A stretch of 64,000 bases of DNA. It comes from Lucinisca nassula (Eukaryota > Mollusca > Bivalvia > Lucinida > Lucinidae). Location: the NCBI GenBank assembly GCA_963580285.1, contig OY757011.1:95339650-95403649 (forward strand), read 5' to 3'. The position numbers and the translations under genes were made by a program. The notes beneath the pieces are model-generated. The model ran no database searches and was not told where the DNA came from. It saw only the letters and a list, made by a program, of their open reading frames with translations. Positions 22,520-34,586 of the stretch are shown here, in pieces (the stretch's first letter is position 1; each line of letters starts with the position of its first letter).

Positions 22520-22601
22520 TAATTTAATGCAAAAAGAAGAGTGGAAGAAACTGGGTTATGGAGACTTAGAAAACAAAACAGAAGACAAGAATAAGAGATG
22601 A
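22520..22601 (+). CDS. COX19: COX19-like assembly factor, terminal exon
   Basis: Acceptor TATTTTCAG ends at 22519. The first base completes the codon left open by the exon ending at 14592. The exon then encodes NLMQKEEWKKLGYGDLENKT, a charged tail, and stops at TGA 22599-22601. Family members have the same layout after the second CX9C: a basic NELM/KLM-like segment, then KLG(F/Y)GDL and a hydrophilic tail. The in-phase splice across 7.9 kb and the matching C-terminus support one gene. I saw no clear polyadenylation signal close by; the first AATAAA cluster is at 26046-26070. Confidence 0.85.
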
Positions 22602-22727
22602 TAGTTTCTGGAATGTTACATGAACCAATGACTGGCACTGACTGCAGCATCATATTAACATGTTTGTGAAATGAGCACCATTGTTAATACAACTTGATAT
22701 CATCACGTGAACAAGTCCATGAAATGA

Positions 22728-22913
22728 CCATCCCCATAAGCCCCACTTTATATAGAGAAAACGGGGTTGCAGGTGTATACTTTATTTTTCTTATTTCTGC
22801 TCTAAGACATAGGTTGTGGGTACTTAGTGCAACGGCCTCAGTGAAGCACCCACAACCTATGTTTGCAGTATAAATTAGAAAAAATATCGGATTTTCATCA
22901 GAAAAGTAGCTTT
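22728..22913. repeat. MITE M1, copy
   Basis: CCCCACTTTATATAGAGAAA, TTTCTGCTCTAAGACATAGG and the central inverted GGTTGTGGGTACTTAG/CACCCACAACC. Confidence 0.75.
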
Positions 22914-22914
22914 T

Positions 22915-25900
22915 TAGCTCACCTGAGCCTTTAGGCTCATTGGTGAGCTTATAGTATAGCCATGGTCCGTCGTCCGTCTGTCGTCCGTCCGTCCACCATT
23001 TTCAAAGATCTTCTTCTCCTATACTGCAGGGCCAATCAAAGCCAAATTTCATATGGAGCCTCAGTGGGATGGGGGAACGAAAGTTTGTTCGCAGGGTCTG
23101 GATCACATGACCAAGATGGCCGCCATGCCCATATATGGTAAAAAGCCTTCAAAAATCTTCTTCTCCAGAACCATAAGGCCAGTGGCCTTGAAACTTGGCA
23201 TGTAGCATATGGTACTCGGGCCCATCATGGTTTGTACAAATGTAGACCGTGGGTTGACCTTGACCTATTTTACAGCAATGTCAAATTTGTCGACTTAGGC
23301 TTTTGCATGGGGCAAAGTGAAAATAATGGATTTATAGGAAACCATTGAAGACAGTGTCACCAAAATTTGTAGATCAGGTAAAGTAACTGAATACATGAAT
23401 GTATATGGATCAGAAAGGACAAGGTCATTCATTGGCCTTGTTACCGGGTCTGGATCACATGACCAAGATGGCCGCAATGCCCATATATGGTAAAAAGCCT
23501 TCAAAAATCTTCTTTTCCAGAACCATAAGGCCAGTGGCTTTGAAACTTGGCATGTAGCATATGGTACTCGGGCCCATTATGGTTGGTACAAATGGTGACC
23601 CTGGGTTGACCTTGACCTATTTTACAGCAATGTCAAATTTTCCGACTTAGGCTTTTGCATGGGGCAAAGTGAAAATAATGGATTTATAGGAAACCATTGA
23701 AGACAGTGTCAACAAAATTTGTAGATCAGGTAAAGTAATTGGATACATGAAGATCTATGGGTCAGAAAGGTCAAGGTCATTCATTGGCCTTAGACCAAGG
23801 TCATTCAGGATCCATATTTCAAACATTTTTTTATCCAAAACTGCTGAGCCAATTTAAGTAAAATTTAATATGGAGCCTTTGTGAGTTGAACAAATGAAAA
23901 AATGCCAATACGGTCTAGATCACATGACCAAAATGGCCGTCACGCCCATATATGGTAAAAAGCCTTAAAAATTCTTCTCCAGAACCGTAAGGCCAATGGC
24001 CTTGAAACTTGGCATGTAGCATATGGTACTCAGGCCCATCATAGTTTATACAAATGGTGACCCTGAGTTGACCTTGACCTATTTTACAGCAATGTCAAAT
24101 TTGCCGACTTGGGCTTTTGCATGGGAAAAAGTGAAAATAATGGATTTTTAGGAAACCATTGAAGACACTGTCACCAAAATTAGTAGATAAGCTAAAGTAG
24201 CTGAATACATGAAGATCTATGTGTAAGAAAGGTCAAGGTCATTAATTGACCTTAGACCAAGGTCACGCAGGTTCCATATTTCAAACATTTTTTCTCAGAA
24301 ACTACTGAGCCAATTGAAGTGAAATTCAGTATGGAGCCTTTGGGAGTTGAACAAATGAAAAGCTGCCAATATGGTCTAGATCACATGACCAAGATGGCCA
24401 CCACGCCCATATATGGTAAAAACACTTCGAAATTCTTCTTCTCAAGAACCGTAAGGCCAATGGCCTTGAAACTTGGCATGTAGCATATGGTACTCGGGCC
24501 TATCATAATTTGTTCAAATGGTGACCCTGGGTTGAACTTGACCTATTTTACAGTAATGTCAAATATGCTGACTTAGGCTTTTGCACAGGAAAAAGTGAAA
24601 ATAATGGATTTTTAGCTCACCTGAGCCTTAAGGCTCATAGTTGAGCTTATAGTATAGCCATGGTCCGTCGTCCGTCCGTCGTCTGTCCGTCCACCATTTT
24701 CAAAGATATTCTTCTCCTATACTGCAGGGCCAATCAAAGCCAAATTTCATATGGAGCCTCAGTGGGATTGGGGAACGAAAGTTTGTTCGCGGGGTCTGGA
24801 TCACATGACCAAGATGGCCGCCATGCCCATATATGGTAAAAAGCCTTCAAAAATCTTCTTCTCCAGAACCATAAGGCCTTTGGCCTTGAAACTTGGCATG
24901 TAGCATATGGTACTCAGGCCCATCATGGTTTGTACAAATGGTGACCCTGGGTTGACATTGACCTATTTTACAGCAATGTCAAATTTGCCGACTTAGGCTT
25001 TTGCATGGGGCAAAGTGAAAATTATGGATTTATAGGAAACCATTGAAGACAGTGTCACCAAAATTTGTAGATCAGGTAAAGTAACTGAATACATGAAGAT
25101 CTATGGGTGATAAAGGTCAAGGTCATTCATTGGCCTTAGACCCAAGATGGCCGCCATGCCCATATATGGTAAAAAACCTTCAAAAATCTTCTTCTCCAGA
25201 ACCATAAGGCCATTGGCCTTGAAACTTGGCATGTAGTATATGGTACTCGGGCCCATCATGGTTTGTACAAATTGTGACCCTGGGTTGACCTTGACCTATT
25301 TTACAGCAATGTCAAATTTGCCGACTTAGGCTTTTGCATGGGGCAAAGTGAAAATAATGGATTTATAGGAAACCATTGAAGACCGTGTCACCAAAATTGG
25401 TAGATCAGGTAAAGTAACTGAATACATGAAGATCTGTGGGTGAGAAAGGTCAAGGTCATTCATTGGCCTTAGACCCAAGATGGCCGCCATGCCCATATAT
25501 GGTAAAAAGCCTTCAAAAATCTTCTTCTCCAGAACCATAACGCCAGTGGCCTTGAAACTTGGCATGTAGCATATGGTACTAGGGCCCATCATGGTTTGTA
25601 CAACTGGTGACCCTGGGTTGACCTTGACCTATATTACAGCAATGTCAAATTTGCCGACTTAGGCTTTTGCATGGGGCAAAGTGAAAATAATGGATTTATA
25701 GGAAACCATTGAAGACAGTGTCACCAAAATTTGTAGATCAGGTAAAGTAACTGAATACATGGAGATCTATGGGTGAGAAAGGTCAAGGTCATTCATTGGC
25801 CTTAGACCAAGGTCATTCAGGATCCATATTTCAGATATTTTTTTCTCTAAAACTGCTGAGCCAATTTAAGTGAAATTTAATATGGAGCCTTTGTGAGTTG

Positions 25901-25990
25901 AACAAATGAAAAAATGCCAATACGGTCTAGATCACATGACCAAGATGAAAAGTTGCCAATATGGTCTAGGTCACATGACCAAGATAGCCA
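22915..25990 (+). repeat. Pearl-like tandem array, two consecutive elements
   Basis: Both elements open with TTTTTAGCTCACCTGAGCC, then GGTCCGTCGTCCGTC (22915 and about 24612). Units share ATGACCAAGATGGCCGCCATG (starts near 23107, 23459, 23924, 24386, 24805, 25143, 25481 and 25938), TTGAAACTTGGCATGTAGCA, GACCTATTTTACAGCAATG and GGAAACCATTGAAGACAGTG. Spacing is 338-465 bp because some units lack the segment GCTGAGCCAATTTAAGTGAA. ORFs here are repeat artefacts. Confidence 0.85.
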
Positions 25991-26211
25991 CCACGACTAT
26001 ATATTTATATATTTTTCTTATAACTATTTGATTTTGTGCAGAGTTTAATAAAAATAAATAAATAAAGGCTGTTTATAGTTTTAAGCGTCTGTTGTTGTTG
26101 TTTTTTTTTTTATTATTTTCTACTTGAAAATAGACAAAAAGGGGACTAGTCTGAAGCATAGGCACCGAGGTTATAAAACTTTTCACGCTCAACTCACTTC
26201 AGCATGAAATT

Positions 26212-26282
26212 TACCCTGCTCATAAGTTTTAAAATGCCAACAAATAATGAGATGGCATTTTAAAATTTATGAGCAGGGTAAA
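26212..26282. repeat. Near-perfect hairpin, 27-bp arms
   Basis: ACCCTGCTCATAAGTTTTAA is inverted as TTAAAATTTATGAGCAGGGT around a 13-nt loop. Confidence 0.9.
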
Positions 26283-26448
26283 TGACATTTTCTGCTGATC
26301 TAAGTAGGAAAATTGTCACCAGACAGGTGAGCGGTTCAGGACCACTGGTCCTCTGGTTTGAGATATGAAATGAATGCACTTTGATGCACGGGTGTGTTTC
26401 GTAATGTACCAGTATGAGCAATGCTTTGAGAATTACATGCTTTTGCGC

Positions 26449-26649
26449 ATCACGAAAACACGCCTGTATTATTTGAACCCCATATATATAGTAAAGCTGG
26501 AATTTACAGGGAAATACCTTATTTTTCACATTTCTGCTCTAAAATATAGATTGTCTGTACTCGTTAGCACCACCTCAATGAGGCGGTTTTAACAAGTTAG
26601 GAGTACCCACAATCTATATTTTGAGCAGAAATAAGACAAGTATTACAAT
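26449..26649. repeat. MITE M1, copy
   Basis: Starts CATCACGAAAACACGCCTG. Its central arms are GATTGTCTGTACTCGTTAGC and GAGTACCCACAATC. Confidence 0.8.
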
Positions 26650-26663
26650 TTTACATTCTACAT

Positions 26664-26870
26664 GTTAACCCTTATCTTGCTGTTCACGACAACCCCTATA
26701 TTTGCAAACAGTGTAGATCCAGATCAGGTGCCACCTGATCAGGATCTACACTGTTTGGCATTCAGTTTATAAATTTGGAGCAATAAATTACATCAAGTAA
26801 TTTGATTGGTTGATAGACAGAAATGGGTGTGGCTTAGATGAATATTCAGCAAGATAAGGGTTAAATTTCA
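26664..26870. repeat. MITE M2, full copy
   Basis: The ends TTAACCCTTATCTTGCTG and CAGCAAGATAAGGGTTAA are inverted repeats (with the second read TATTCAGCAAGATAAGGG). The core GTGTAGATCCAGATCAGGTG/CACCTGATCAGGATCTACAC is a perfect-looking hairpin. Confidence 0.85.
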
Positions 26871-27109
26871 AGACTGTTGCTAGTCTGTGTAGCTCAATAG
26901 GCTAGTTTGTGTCTTACCTGGTCAAACCCAGCAGGTACACGCCGCTAGGGCAACGTCAAATCAACGTCGGTGAATCGTCGGTGTAGATTAAACGTCATGA
27001 CGTAGCGATGTTCATGTGACGTCACAATTACGTCATGTTCCTGCTTGGAAAATCCAAAAGGCAGGCTTTCTCCTGGCAGGGCTCATACATCATGTTAACA
27101 AGTTGAGTA

Positions 27110-27330
27110 ATGAACACCCCTCTAAACCCCACTTTATATAGAGAAAACAGGTTTACAGGGGTATACATTATTTTGCTTATTTCTGCTCGAAGACAAAGGT
27201 TGTGGGTACTTGTTAGAACCGACTCAATAGCAAGGTTCTAATGAGCACCCACAAACTATGCTTGGAGTATAAATAAGAAAAATATCTCACGTCAGAAAAC
27301 TGGAAAGAAAACATTTTGGAGATATGATAG
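27110..27330. repeat. MITE M1, copy
   Basis: CCCCTCTAAACCCCACTTTATATAG to AATAAGAAAAATATC, with a central GGTTGTGGGTACTTGTTAG hairpin. Confidence 0.75.
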
Positions 27331-27504
27331 AATGCATTATCTCTAGGAATTGTTACAGTAGTGGAAAGAAACCCTGAATGTACAAAGGTATATCAATACA
27401 AAAACATGCCTATACAAATATATTGTAAACTTGACAAAAAAAGAAAATTTGAAGATGAATTCTGATATTTTCTAATTTCTGCTCAAAATACAGAGACCAT
27501 GTTT

Positions 27505-27655
27505 GCTTGTTTGATTTGAGGTTGTCAACACTGTAAAGGTCATTTATGAGACGTTGCTTCCAATTTTGTGGGACTTTTACCCGACATTGAGATGAAATGA
27601 CATCGCAAGCCCTGTTGCCCAATGAAACCAATAGGGTTTATAAGCATGGACGGCC
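27505..27655. repeat. Dispersed repeat D, copy 4
   Basis: GGTTGTCAACACTGTAAAGG to AAGCATGGACGG, cut at the right by an M1 half-copy (27660-27825). Confidence 0.7.
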
Positions 27656-27826
27656 CGAAAAGAGACCCTGTAAACCCCAGTTTTACAATATAACAGGCGG
27701 GGTTCAAAGGGGTCAACATTACGTGTACATACTGTAGGCGAATTTCCGTGATATGTACAGGGTTCTATCATATTTTTGCTCCAAAAATATAGTTGCGGGT
27801 ACACGTTTGAACGGATGATACAGTTC

Positions 27827-28118
27827 TCATCACGACGACACGCCAAAAATTTTTGACCCCCTTAAACCCCACTTTTGTATAGTAAAACTCGGGTTTACAG
27901 ACTTACAGGGATAAACCTTATTTTTCTTATTTCTGCTCTAAAATATAGATTGTGGGTACTCTTTAGAACCACATCGATGAGGCAGTTCTAACGTGTAACC
28001 CACAATCTATATTTTGAGCAGAAATAAGAAAAAAATCTAAATTTTTCATCTTAAATTTTTCATTTCTACGTCGGTAAAATGTACAGTGTATTTGTAAAGG
28101 CGTGTTTTCATAATGAAT
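27827..28118. repeat. MITE M1, full copy
   Basis: Ends CTCATCACGACGACACGCC and AAGGCGTGTTTTCATAATG. Its arms are GATTGTGGGTACTC/ACCCACAATC. Confidence 0.85.
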
Positions 28119-28356
28119 GAGCACTCACAATCTACATGAATTGTAGTTCTAATTATTTCTCCAATACAAATCTTCATAGTTTTCCAAATGTTTGCATATT
28201 CTCTTGAACTATTAGTTTATGATTGACAGATTTCTCCTGTTTGTTATTCACAAAATTCTTACATTCATGTGTATTTATGTTTGCTGACCGCGAAATACTC
28301 AAGCATTGATACACCACAGAAATTTGTACAATATTTTAAAATGGCATCAGAAAAAC

Positions 28357-28645
28357 TGTTTCGGAACGAAAACACACCTGATCAAATACATTGAAAATTT
28401 TACCACCATAAAAAAATGAAAATTTTCAGATAAAAATTCTGATATTTTTACATTTTTGCACATACATGTAACATAGAGTCTGGGTACTCGTCAGAACCGT
28501 CTCGACAAGGCAGTCTGATGAGTACAAACAATCTATGTTTTCGAGCAGAAATAAGAGCTATAACATATTCCCCTGTAAACCCCGGTTTTACTGTATTAAA
28601 GAGAGTTTAAGTGGGTCAAAATTATAAAGGCATGTTTTCGTGATG
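28357..28645. repeat. MITE M1, full copy
   Basis: Ends GGAACGAAAACACACCTG and AAAGGCATGTTTTCGTGATG, with a central CTGGGTACTCGTCAGAACCG hairpin. Confidence 0.8.
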
Positions 28646-28715
28646 TTCTTGCCAAGAAGGACATCATAATCTCATATGGGCGTGTTTTCGTAATGGTGAT
28701 GAGTTTCAAGGTTTG

Positions 28716-29045
28716 TAAAGTGTCGAGTATCGAGTCAAAAATGTCGAGTATCGAGTTGAAATTGTCGAGTATCGAGTCATAATTGTCTAGTATCGAGTCA
28801 AAATTGTCGAGTACCGAGTCAAAATTGTCGAGTATCGAGTTAAAAAAGTCAAGTATCGAGTTGAAATTGTTGAGTATCGAGTCAAAATTGTCGAGTATCA
28901 AGTTAAAAAAGTCGAGTATCGAGTTGAAATTGTCGAGTATCGAGTCAAAAAAGTCGAGTATCGAGTCAAAGTTGTCGAGTATCGAGTCAAAGTTGTCAAG
29001 TATCGAGTCAAAAAAGTCGAGTATTTACAACTCGATACTTGATAC
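28716..29045. repeat. 21-bp minisatellite (GTCGAGTATCGAGTCAAAATT)
   Basis: About 14 units of 21 bp alternate AAAAAAG, AAAATTG and GAAATTG variants. The period is a multiple of three, so both strands are open (SSIESKL repeats on +, NFDSILD repeats on -); these ORFs are consequences of the repeat. It ends with the inverted ACTCGATACTTGATACTTGAC. Confidence 0.92.
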
Positions 29046-29558
29046 TTGACAAAAAGAAACCCTCAATGGTGATAAGCCCACTTTATACAGGGAAAAGTTG
29101 GGTACACAAGTTTCTAAAGTTTTCCCTTACCATTGGAGACTGCATATTACGAAAACACGCCTATACAAATATATGGTAAATTTTACTGCAGAAAAAAGGA
29201 CAATTGTGATATTTTTCTTATTCACTGGTTGGGAACGTACAGTACACTTAACCCGGATGTTCCGATCTGTATAGTGGACAGATCCTTGTCTTTTGTTATG
29301 ACCTTGAAGGTGTTTGTGCGTTGTCTGTCTTCTATATTTGTATATTTATTTTTTGGACATAAACAAGTTGGTAAGGGTGTTTTATTTATTTTGTTTTCCA
29401 AATTGACCATCTTTGGGCACGGCAAGATGTCGTTTTCTATGCTCTAGATCTATTTTTCAGCTGCAAATCACTAGTTTTTGTAAAAATCACACCTCACCTG
29501 TGACCAGACAATCGACCAATTGAGAGCTTTGATCGAAAGGAAAATATCTTTTAAGACA

Positions 29559-29709
29559 GTTTTAAGATAGAGTAATATTCTGTAATGAGTTATACTAAAA
29601 ATAAGTGCCTCTAGAATTCCATACGAACTCACAAGTTTTAAGATAGAGTAATATTCTATGATGAGTTATACTAAAAATAAGTGCCTCTAGAATTCCATAC
29701 GAACTCACA
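29559..29709. repeat. 76-bp tandem duplication
   Basis: TTTTAAGATAGAGTAATATT to ATTCCATACGAACTCACA occurs twice in a row with two or three differences. Confidence 0.9.
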
Positions 29710-29939
29710 CGAAGAGCAAGACTGACCGTCCCAAAACATTTCTGACTGTATGGTATGTCTCATATTTACTGTACAGTTTGTCTTAGATACCTTGTTTTGA
29801 CTGTATGGGATGTCGCTATTAATGTGTGTAAGTTTTTCAAAGGTACATTGCAATATATGTCTATGCAATAAGATAATAATGCTTAAACAATAGCAAAGCT
29901 ACGTAAAAATATTAATTACCTATACATTCCCGAAATCTT

Positions 29940-31640
29940 GGACAAATAACATGTGCTGTGTGTAGGAATATAGCGATCGGCTTGGCGTCCGGTCGTCCGT
30001 CCGTATGTCCGTCCCAGCGTAGACGCAATCTTGTAATGGCCATAACCCCAATACCCATCGAGATATATTGATGATACTTGGCACAATGGTAAACAATGTT
30101 GCGACGGCGTGTCTGGCGTAAGAACCACAACTCTTGGTACCATGGTATTTGAGGTATATCCCCTTCCAATAAAATAGAATGACTATCATGTGATCTCTAT
30201 AACTCCAATATCCTTCGAGATATATTGATGATACTTGACAAAATTGTAAACAAGGTTGAGACGGCATGGCATGGGCAATAACAACAATCCTTGGTGCCAT
30301 GTTTTTTAGTTATCCCCTTCGAAAAAATAGAATGACTATATCTTGTGATCGTCATAACTACAATACCCTTCGAGATTATTGATTAAATTTGGCACAATTG
30401 TTCACAAGGTTGAAGCAGCATGTGATGCGCAAGTACCACAACTCTTTTTGACATGTCATTTGAATTATCTCGTCTTCCAATAAAATAGAACGGCTATCTC
30501 GTGATCGCCATAACTCAAATACCCTTCAAGACATATTAATGGAACTTTGCACAATTATTAACAAGATTAAAGCAGCATGTCATGCGCAAGAACCACAACT
30601 CTTGATGTCATGGCATTTGAATTATCTCTCCTTCCAATAAAATAGAATGACTATCTTGTGATCGCCATATCTCCCATACTCTTGGAGACATGTTGGTAGT
30701 AGTTGGTACAGTTGTACATGAGGTGAGGCAGGCGTGTCATGTGCAAGAACATCAGCTCTTGGTGCCATGACATTTCAATTATCTCCCTTTAAATAAAAAT
30801 AGGATGACTATCTTTTCAATATTCTTCGAGACATGTTGATAGTGCTTGGTGCAGTTGTACATGAGGTTAAGCAGACGTGTCATGTGCAAGAACCGCGGCT
30901 CTTGGTGTACTTGTTTTTGAGTTACCTTCCCTCACAAAATAACATTGTGATGGCCATAACTCTAAAACCCTTTGAGGTACATTGATGATACTTGGCATAA
31001 TTGTTCACAAGGTTGAGACGGCATGTCATTCACAAGGCGCACAACTCTGGGTGTCATAGTTATAATTGTATTGGAGTTATCTCACCTTCTAATAAAATTG
31101 TATGACTATCTTGTGATCGCCATATCTTCAACAGTCTTCGAGACATGTTGATTGTTAAAATTAAGCCAGCCTGTCACGGGCAAGAACCACGACTCTTGGT
31201 GCACTGGTTTTTTTAGTTACCTCCCCTGACAAAATAATCTTGTGATGGCCATAGCTCAGAAACCCATTGGGATATATGGATAATACTTGGCAAGATCGAG
31301 ACAGCATGTCATGCGCAGGAACCACAACTCTAGATGCGAAGGTATTTGAGTTATATCCCCTTCTAATAAAATCGTATAACTATCTTGTGATCGCCATATC
31401 TTTTAATTTTCTTTGGGACATAATGATGGGACTTGCTACAGTTGTACGTGAGGCTAAGCAGGTGTGTCTGGGTGCACTGTTTTTTTTTTTTTGTTTTTTA
31501 GTTTTTTTCCCACAACAATATAATCTTGTGATGACCATAACTTGGATACTGGATGCCCTGTGAGATATGTTGAGGTATTTGGCACAGTTTTTGGCAAATA
31601 CCTCAATATCGACAATTTGACAAGGTTGAAACAGTGGGTC
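29940..31640 (+). repeat. Pearl-like array of about 150-160-bp units
   Basis: GTCGTCCGTCCGTATGTCCGTCC opens it. About ten units share TATCTTGTGATCGCCATAACT, CCCTTCGAGATATATTGATG, CATGCGCAAGAACCACAACTC and TTATCTCCCCTTCCAATAAAATAG. No coding. Confidence 0.85.
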
Positions 31641-33054
31641 GTGCCAAAGAACCACCAACCGGGTCCACCACGAACGACTAATTCATCACGTCTGAAATTA
31701 GTGAAAGAAACAAAATGGGACTATTTCAACTTGAGCATAAAAAACAAAAACTGATCTATGCGCCTAGCAAAGACTAAGCTCAGTCTCAGCATCTGCCCAG
31801 TCTGATCAGTGTCTTCATTGCCCGTGTGAAAAAACTCGAGTTGTAAGCTACCCATCAAGCGCAAGCGAAGAATCTGATCAGACTTGATGGATGCGCAAGC
31901 TGATCTGAATCTTCCTTGGGCGCAGTCATTTTGTCATGTTTTATGTTTCATCTGAGACGGTATGAAGAACCCGATGAAGAAAGTTTGTATATGCCAAGTG
32001 TCCACATTTCAGAAACAAAATAGCTAAGGTATTTTAATGTTATCCTACGAAAATATCGGAATCGCTCTATAGTATTATCAGGACACACAATATAGTTCGA
32101 TCGGAACACGACATACAGTGCTGAGAAATCAGTTTTGCGACATGCGATACAAACCAGTTTTGACCCCTCTATCGTTTCCTTTGAAAATAATTGCCCTTAC
32201 ATGGCAAGATGTTTAGTAATATTAATAAAAGCTGGCCCGAAATACATCATAAAATAGTTAAAAATACAATTACAGTCGTTTCATGTAAGGTTGGTGGCAA
32301 AGTTTGATAAACTTGTACCGGTGCAGCGTTTGAAATCGAAAGTAGGGTAATAATTTTCTGAAAACAAATGTGAAAATAAAAGAAATAGCAATAAACAGAA
32401 AATCAAGGTAGCATGTCGAAATGAATTTTAGTTATGCTTCCCGAACTACTGCTATGAAGTTGAAATTATCATGATTAATAATTTCAGAACACAAAAATAA
32501 ACATTCTGAAACATACCCGACATATGGGAACAAGGATCTGTCCACTATACAGATCGGAACATCCGGGTTAAGTGTACTGTACGCTCCCAACCAGTGTTAT
32601 TTCTGCTCTAAAATATAGATTGTTTGTACTCGTTGGAACCGCCTCATTTCTGCTCTAAAATATAGATTGTGGATACTCGTTAGAACCGCCTCTATGAGGC
32701 GGTTCTAACGAGTACCCACAATCTATATTTTTGAGCAGAAATAAGAAAAATAAGATTTACGCCTGTAAACCTCAGTTTTACTATATAAAAGTGGGGTTCA
32801 AGGGGTGTTTTCGTGATGATGTAGACAGTAGAAAAACACAGAATGGGTAACCCACACCTGTATAGAGGGCTTCTTCGGATCTGTGATAAAACTTACCTTG
32901 TGAAAAACAGGCATATAGTATAGTCTATATTGATGATTTTTTCCTGTAATAAAATTGCATGCAAACTATTAATGAAGAAATAAAATATTATGTAAACTAG
33001 GTGTATTTAATCATTCCAAAGCCATTGAGACTTGTAGCAGTAGGAACTATCAAG

Positions 33055-33320
33055 AAACACAACTATATAATTTTGACTCCTTTAACCCCATATAGTAAAG
33101 CTGGGGTTTACAGGGGTATATATTAATTTTCCTATTTCTGTTAAAAAATATATATTTTTGGTACCCGTTAAAATGGCCTCAATGAGGCGGTTCTAAAGAG
33201 GTACTGGCGTGCCCATAATTTGTTTTGAGCAGGAATAAGAAAAATATCAAGAATTGTTTTGTCTGAAATTTTTCATTTTGGGGGCTAAAAGGTTCATTAT
33301 ATTTGAATAGGATGTTTCAC
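33055..33320. repeat. MITE M1, copy
   Basis: AACACAACTATATAATTTTGAC to GAATAGGATGTTTCAC, with the degraded central hairpin CCTCAATGAGGCGG. Confidence 0.75.
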
Positions 33321-33349
33321 AATAAATATACGATGGAACTTCAATGGCT

Positions 33350-33645
33350 TCATCACGAAAACATATAATTTTGACACCCTGGAACTCCATTTTTATATAG
33401 TAAAACTGGGGTTTGCAGGGGTAAACCTTATTTTTCTATTTCTGCTCAAAAATATAGATTGTGGGTACTCATTAGAACCGCCCCGATAAATATAGATTGT
33501 GGGTACTCATTAGAACCGCCTCATTAACGAGTACCCACAATCTATATTCGAGCAGAAATAAGAAAAATATCACAATTTTTCATCTTAAAATTTTCATTTT
33601 TTCGGCGATAAAGATTACAATGTATTCGTATAGGCATGTTTTGGT
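33350..33645. repeat. MITE M1, copy with internal 38-bp duplication
   Basis: CATCACGAAAACATATAATT to TATAGGCATGTTTTGG. ATAGATTGTGGGTACTCATT is present twice (33453 and 33491). Confidence 0.8.
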
Positions 33646-33769
33646 ATGGAACACATTTTGGACAATAAAAATTTTTTTGTTTGAGTCACTGAGAGTTATT
33701 CTAGGCATAATAGGAATATTCTTTTTTATTTTCTTTCAAGTACACACCCATGCTGCATATAGAGGCCCT

Positions 33770-34205
33770 GGTCTTTAATTTTGGGTTTAAAGCTTCATCT
33801 AATGGACCTCTACCAAGATTATTCAAATTATAGCCCAGGGGCCAAAAATGCCCCCGCTTCAGGGCCCTTTGGTTTTACATAAACTTACATAGTGAAAACA
33901 CTTAAAAATCTTCTTGTCGGAAACCAGAAGGCTCAGGTATGTAATATTTGGTATGAAGCTTCGTCTTATGGACCTCTATCAAGATTGTTAAAATTATAGC
34001 CCTGGGGCCATAAATGCCACCTCCCCGGGGCCCTATGGTTTTACATTTACTGATATAGAAAAAAATCTTAAAAAATCTTCTCCTCTGAAACCCCAAGGCC
34101 TAGGTCTTTGGTATTTGATGTGTAGCTTAATCTAGTGGACCTCTACCAATATTGTTCAAATTTTAGCCCTGTCGCCAAGCTCCCGCCCCGGGGCCCTTTG
34201 GTATT
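33770..34205. repeat. Three diverged 166-bp-type units
   Basis: AAGCTTCATCTAATGGACCTC, AAGATTATTCAAATTATAGCC and GGCCAAAAATGCCCCCGC recur at about 165-bp spacing, related to the array at 1-1662. Confidence 0.75.
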
Positions 34206-34451
34206 ACATTGTTGGTTTGGTCGCCATGAGGCGGGCAAACCGGGTATAATGACCAGATTGTAACTGTTCCATGGAGGGGCACGTGACGCGATCAACCAAT
34301 CAGCTTTAACGATGATGCAATACTGTACTGCAATTACAGGAAACAGCCTGTCTGAATAGCGAAACAGACCGAAAAGCAAGCGTTTAACTCCAACAATAAA
34401 TATCTTAAGGGAAATGGATACACCTGGCAGATGTGGCAGTTAGTCTACCAT
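34206..34451. repeat. 250-bp dispersed repeat, copy 2
   Basis: Matches 3834-4085 with a few substitutions and one short gap. It ends about 135 bp before the Polinton. Confidence 0.85.
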
Positions 34452-34580
34452 TTTTGGCTTCCGATTTCGATTGGAAGCCCTTTAGATTGGATTGGTGATA
34501 CCCCAGTTTATTTCTAACCGTCTTATGGCGTAACTAGGAAAGCCCTACAGATATTTACGCAGTGAAAACGGGTTCAGCAT

Positions 34581-34586
34581 ATATAT
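34581..34586. repeat. Polinton target duplication, left (ATATAT)
   Basis: ATATAT immediately precedes the element's terminal AG and is repeated right after the terminal CT at 50331-50336. Six bases is the known Polinton value. Because the site is an AT run, matching extends to eight bases, so the exact edge is slightly ambiguous. Confidence 0.75.

Larger units (their letters stand above)
29223..32596. mobile_element. 3.37-kb terminal-inverted-repeat element, no ORF
   Basis: The ends CACTGGTTGGGAACGTACAG (left) and CTGTACGCTCCCAACCAGTG (right) are the outer parts of about 66-bp inverted repeats with only one or two mismatches (29223-29290 and 32530-32596). TTATT flanks both sides and reads as a 5-bp target duplication within the MITE, although a 3- or 4-bp site is also compatible. 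The interior has a 76-bp tandem duplication (29559-29709), a pearl-like array (29940-31640) and about 850 bp without recognisable content. No transposase, so it is non-autonomous. CAC-type ends fit the CMC group, but this is only a suggestion. Confidence 0.75.
29146..32830. repeat. MITE M1 split by a 3.37-kb transposon
   Basis: The left half (29146-29222, ACGAAAACACGCCTATACAA ... TTTTTCTTATT) and the right half (32597-32830, TTATTTCTGCTCTAAAATATAG ... GTTTTCGTGATG) join into a normal M1 sequence once the element at 29223-32596 is removed. Confidence 0.8.

Noticed and set aside
23295..25592. ORFs on the minus strand of the 22.9-26.0 kb array
   Set aside because: The same peptide recurs in each repeat unit with stops between; no coding signature.
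28596..29049. Coiled-coil protein genes from the two long ORFs here
   Set aside because: Both are products of a 21-bp minisatellite; no start context or non-repetitive coding sequence.
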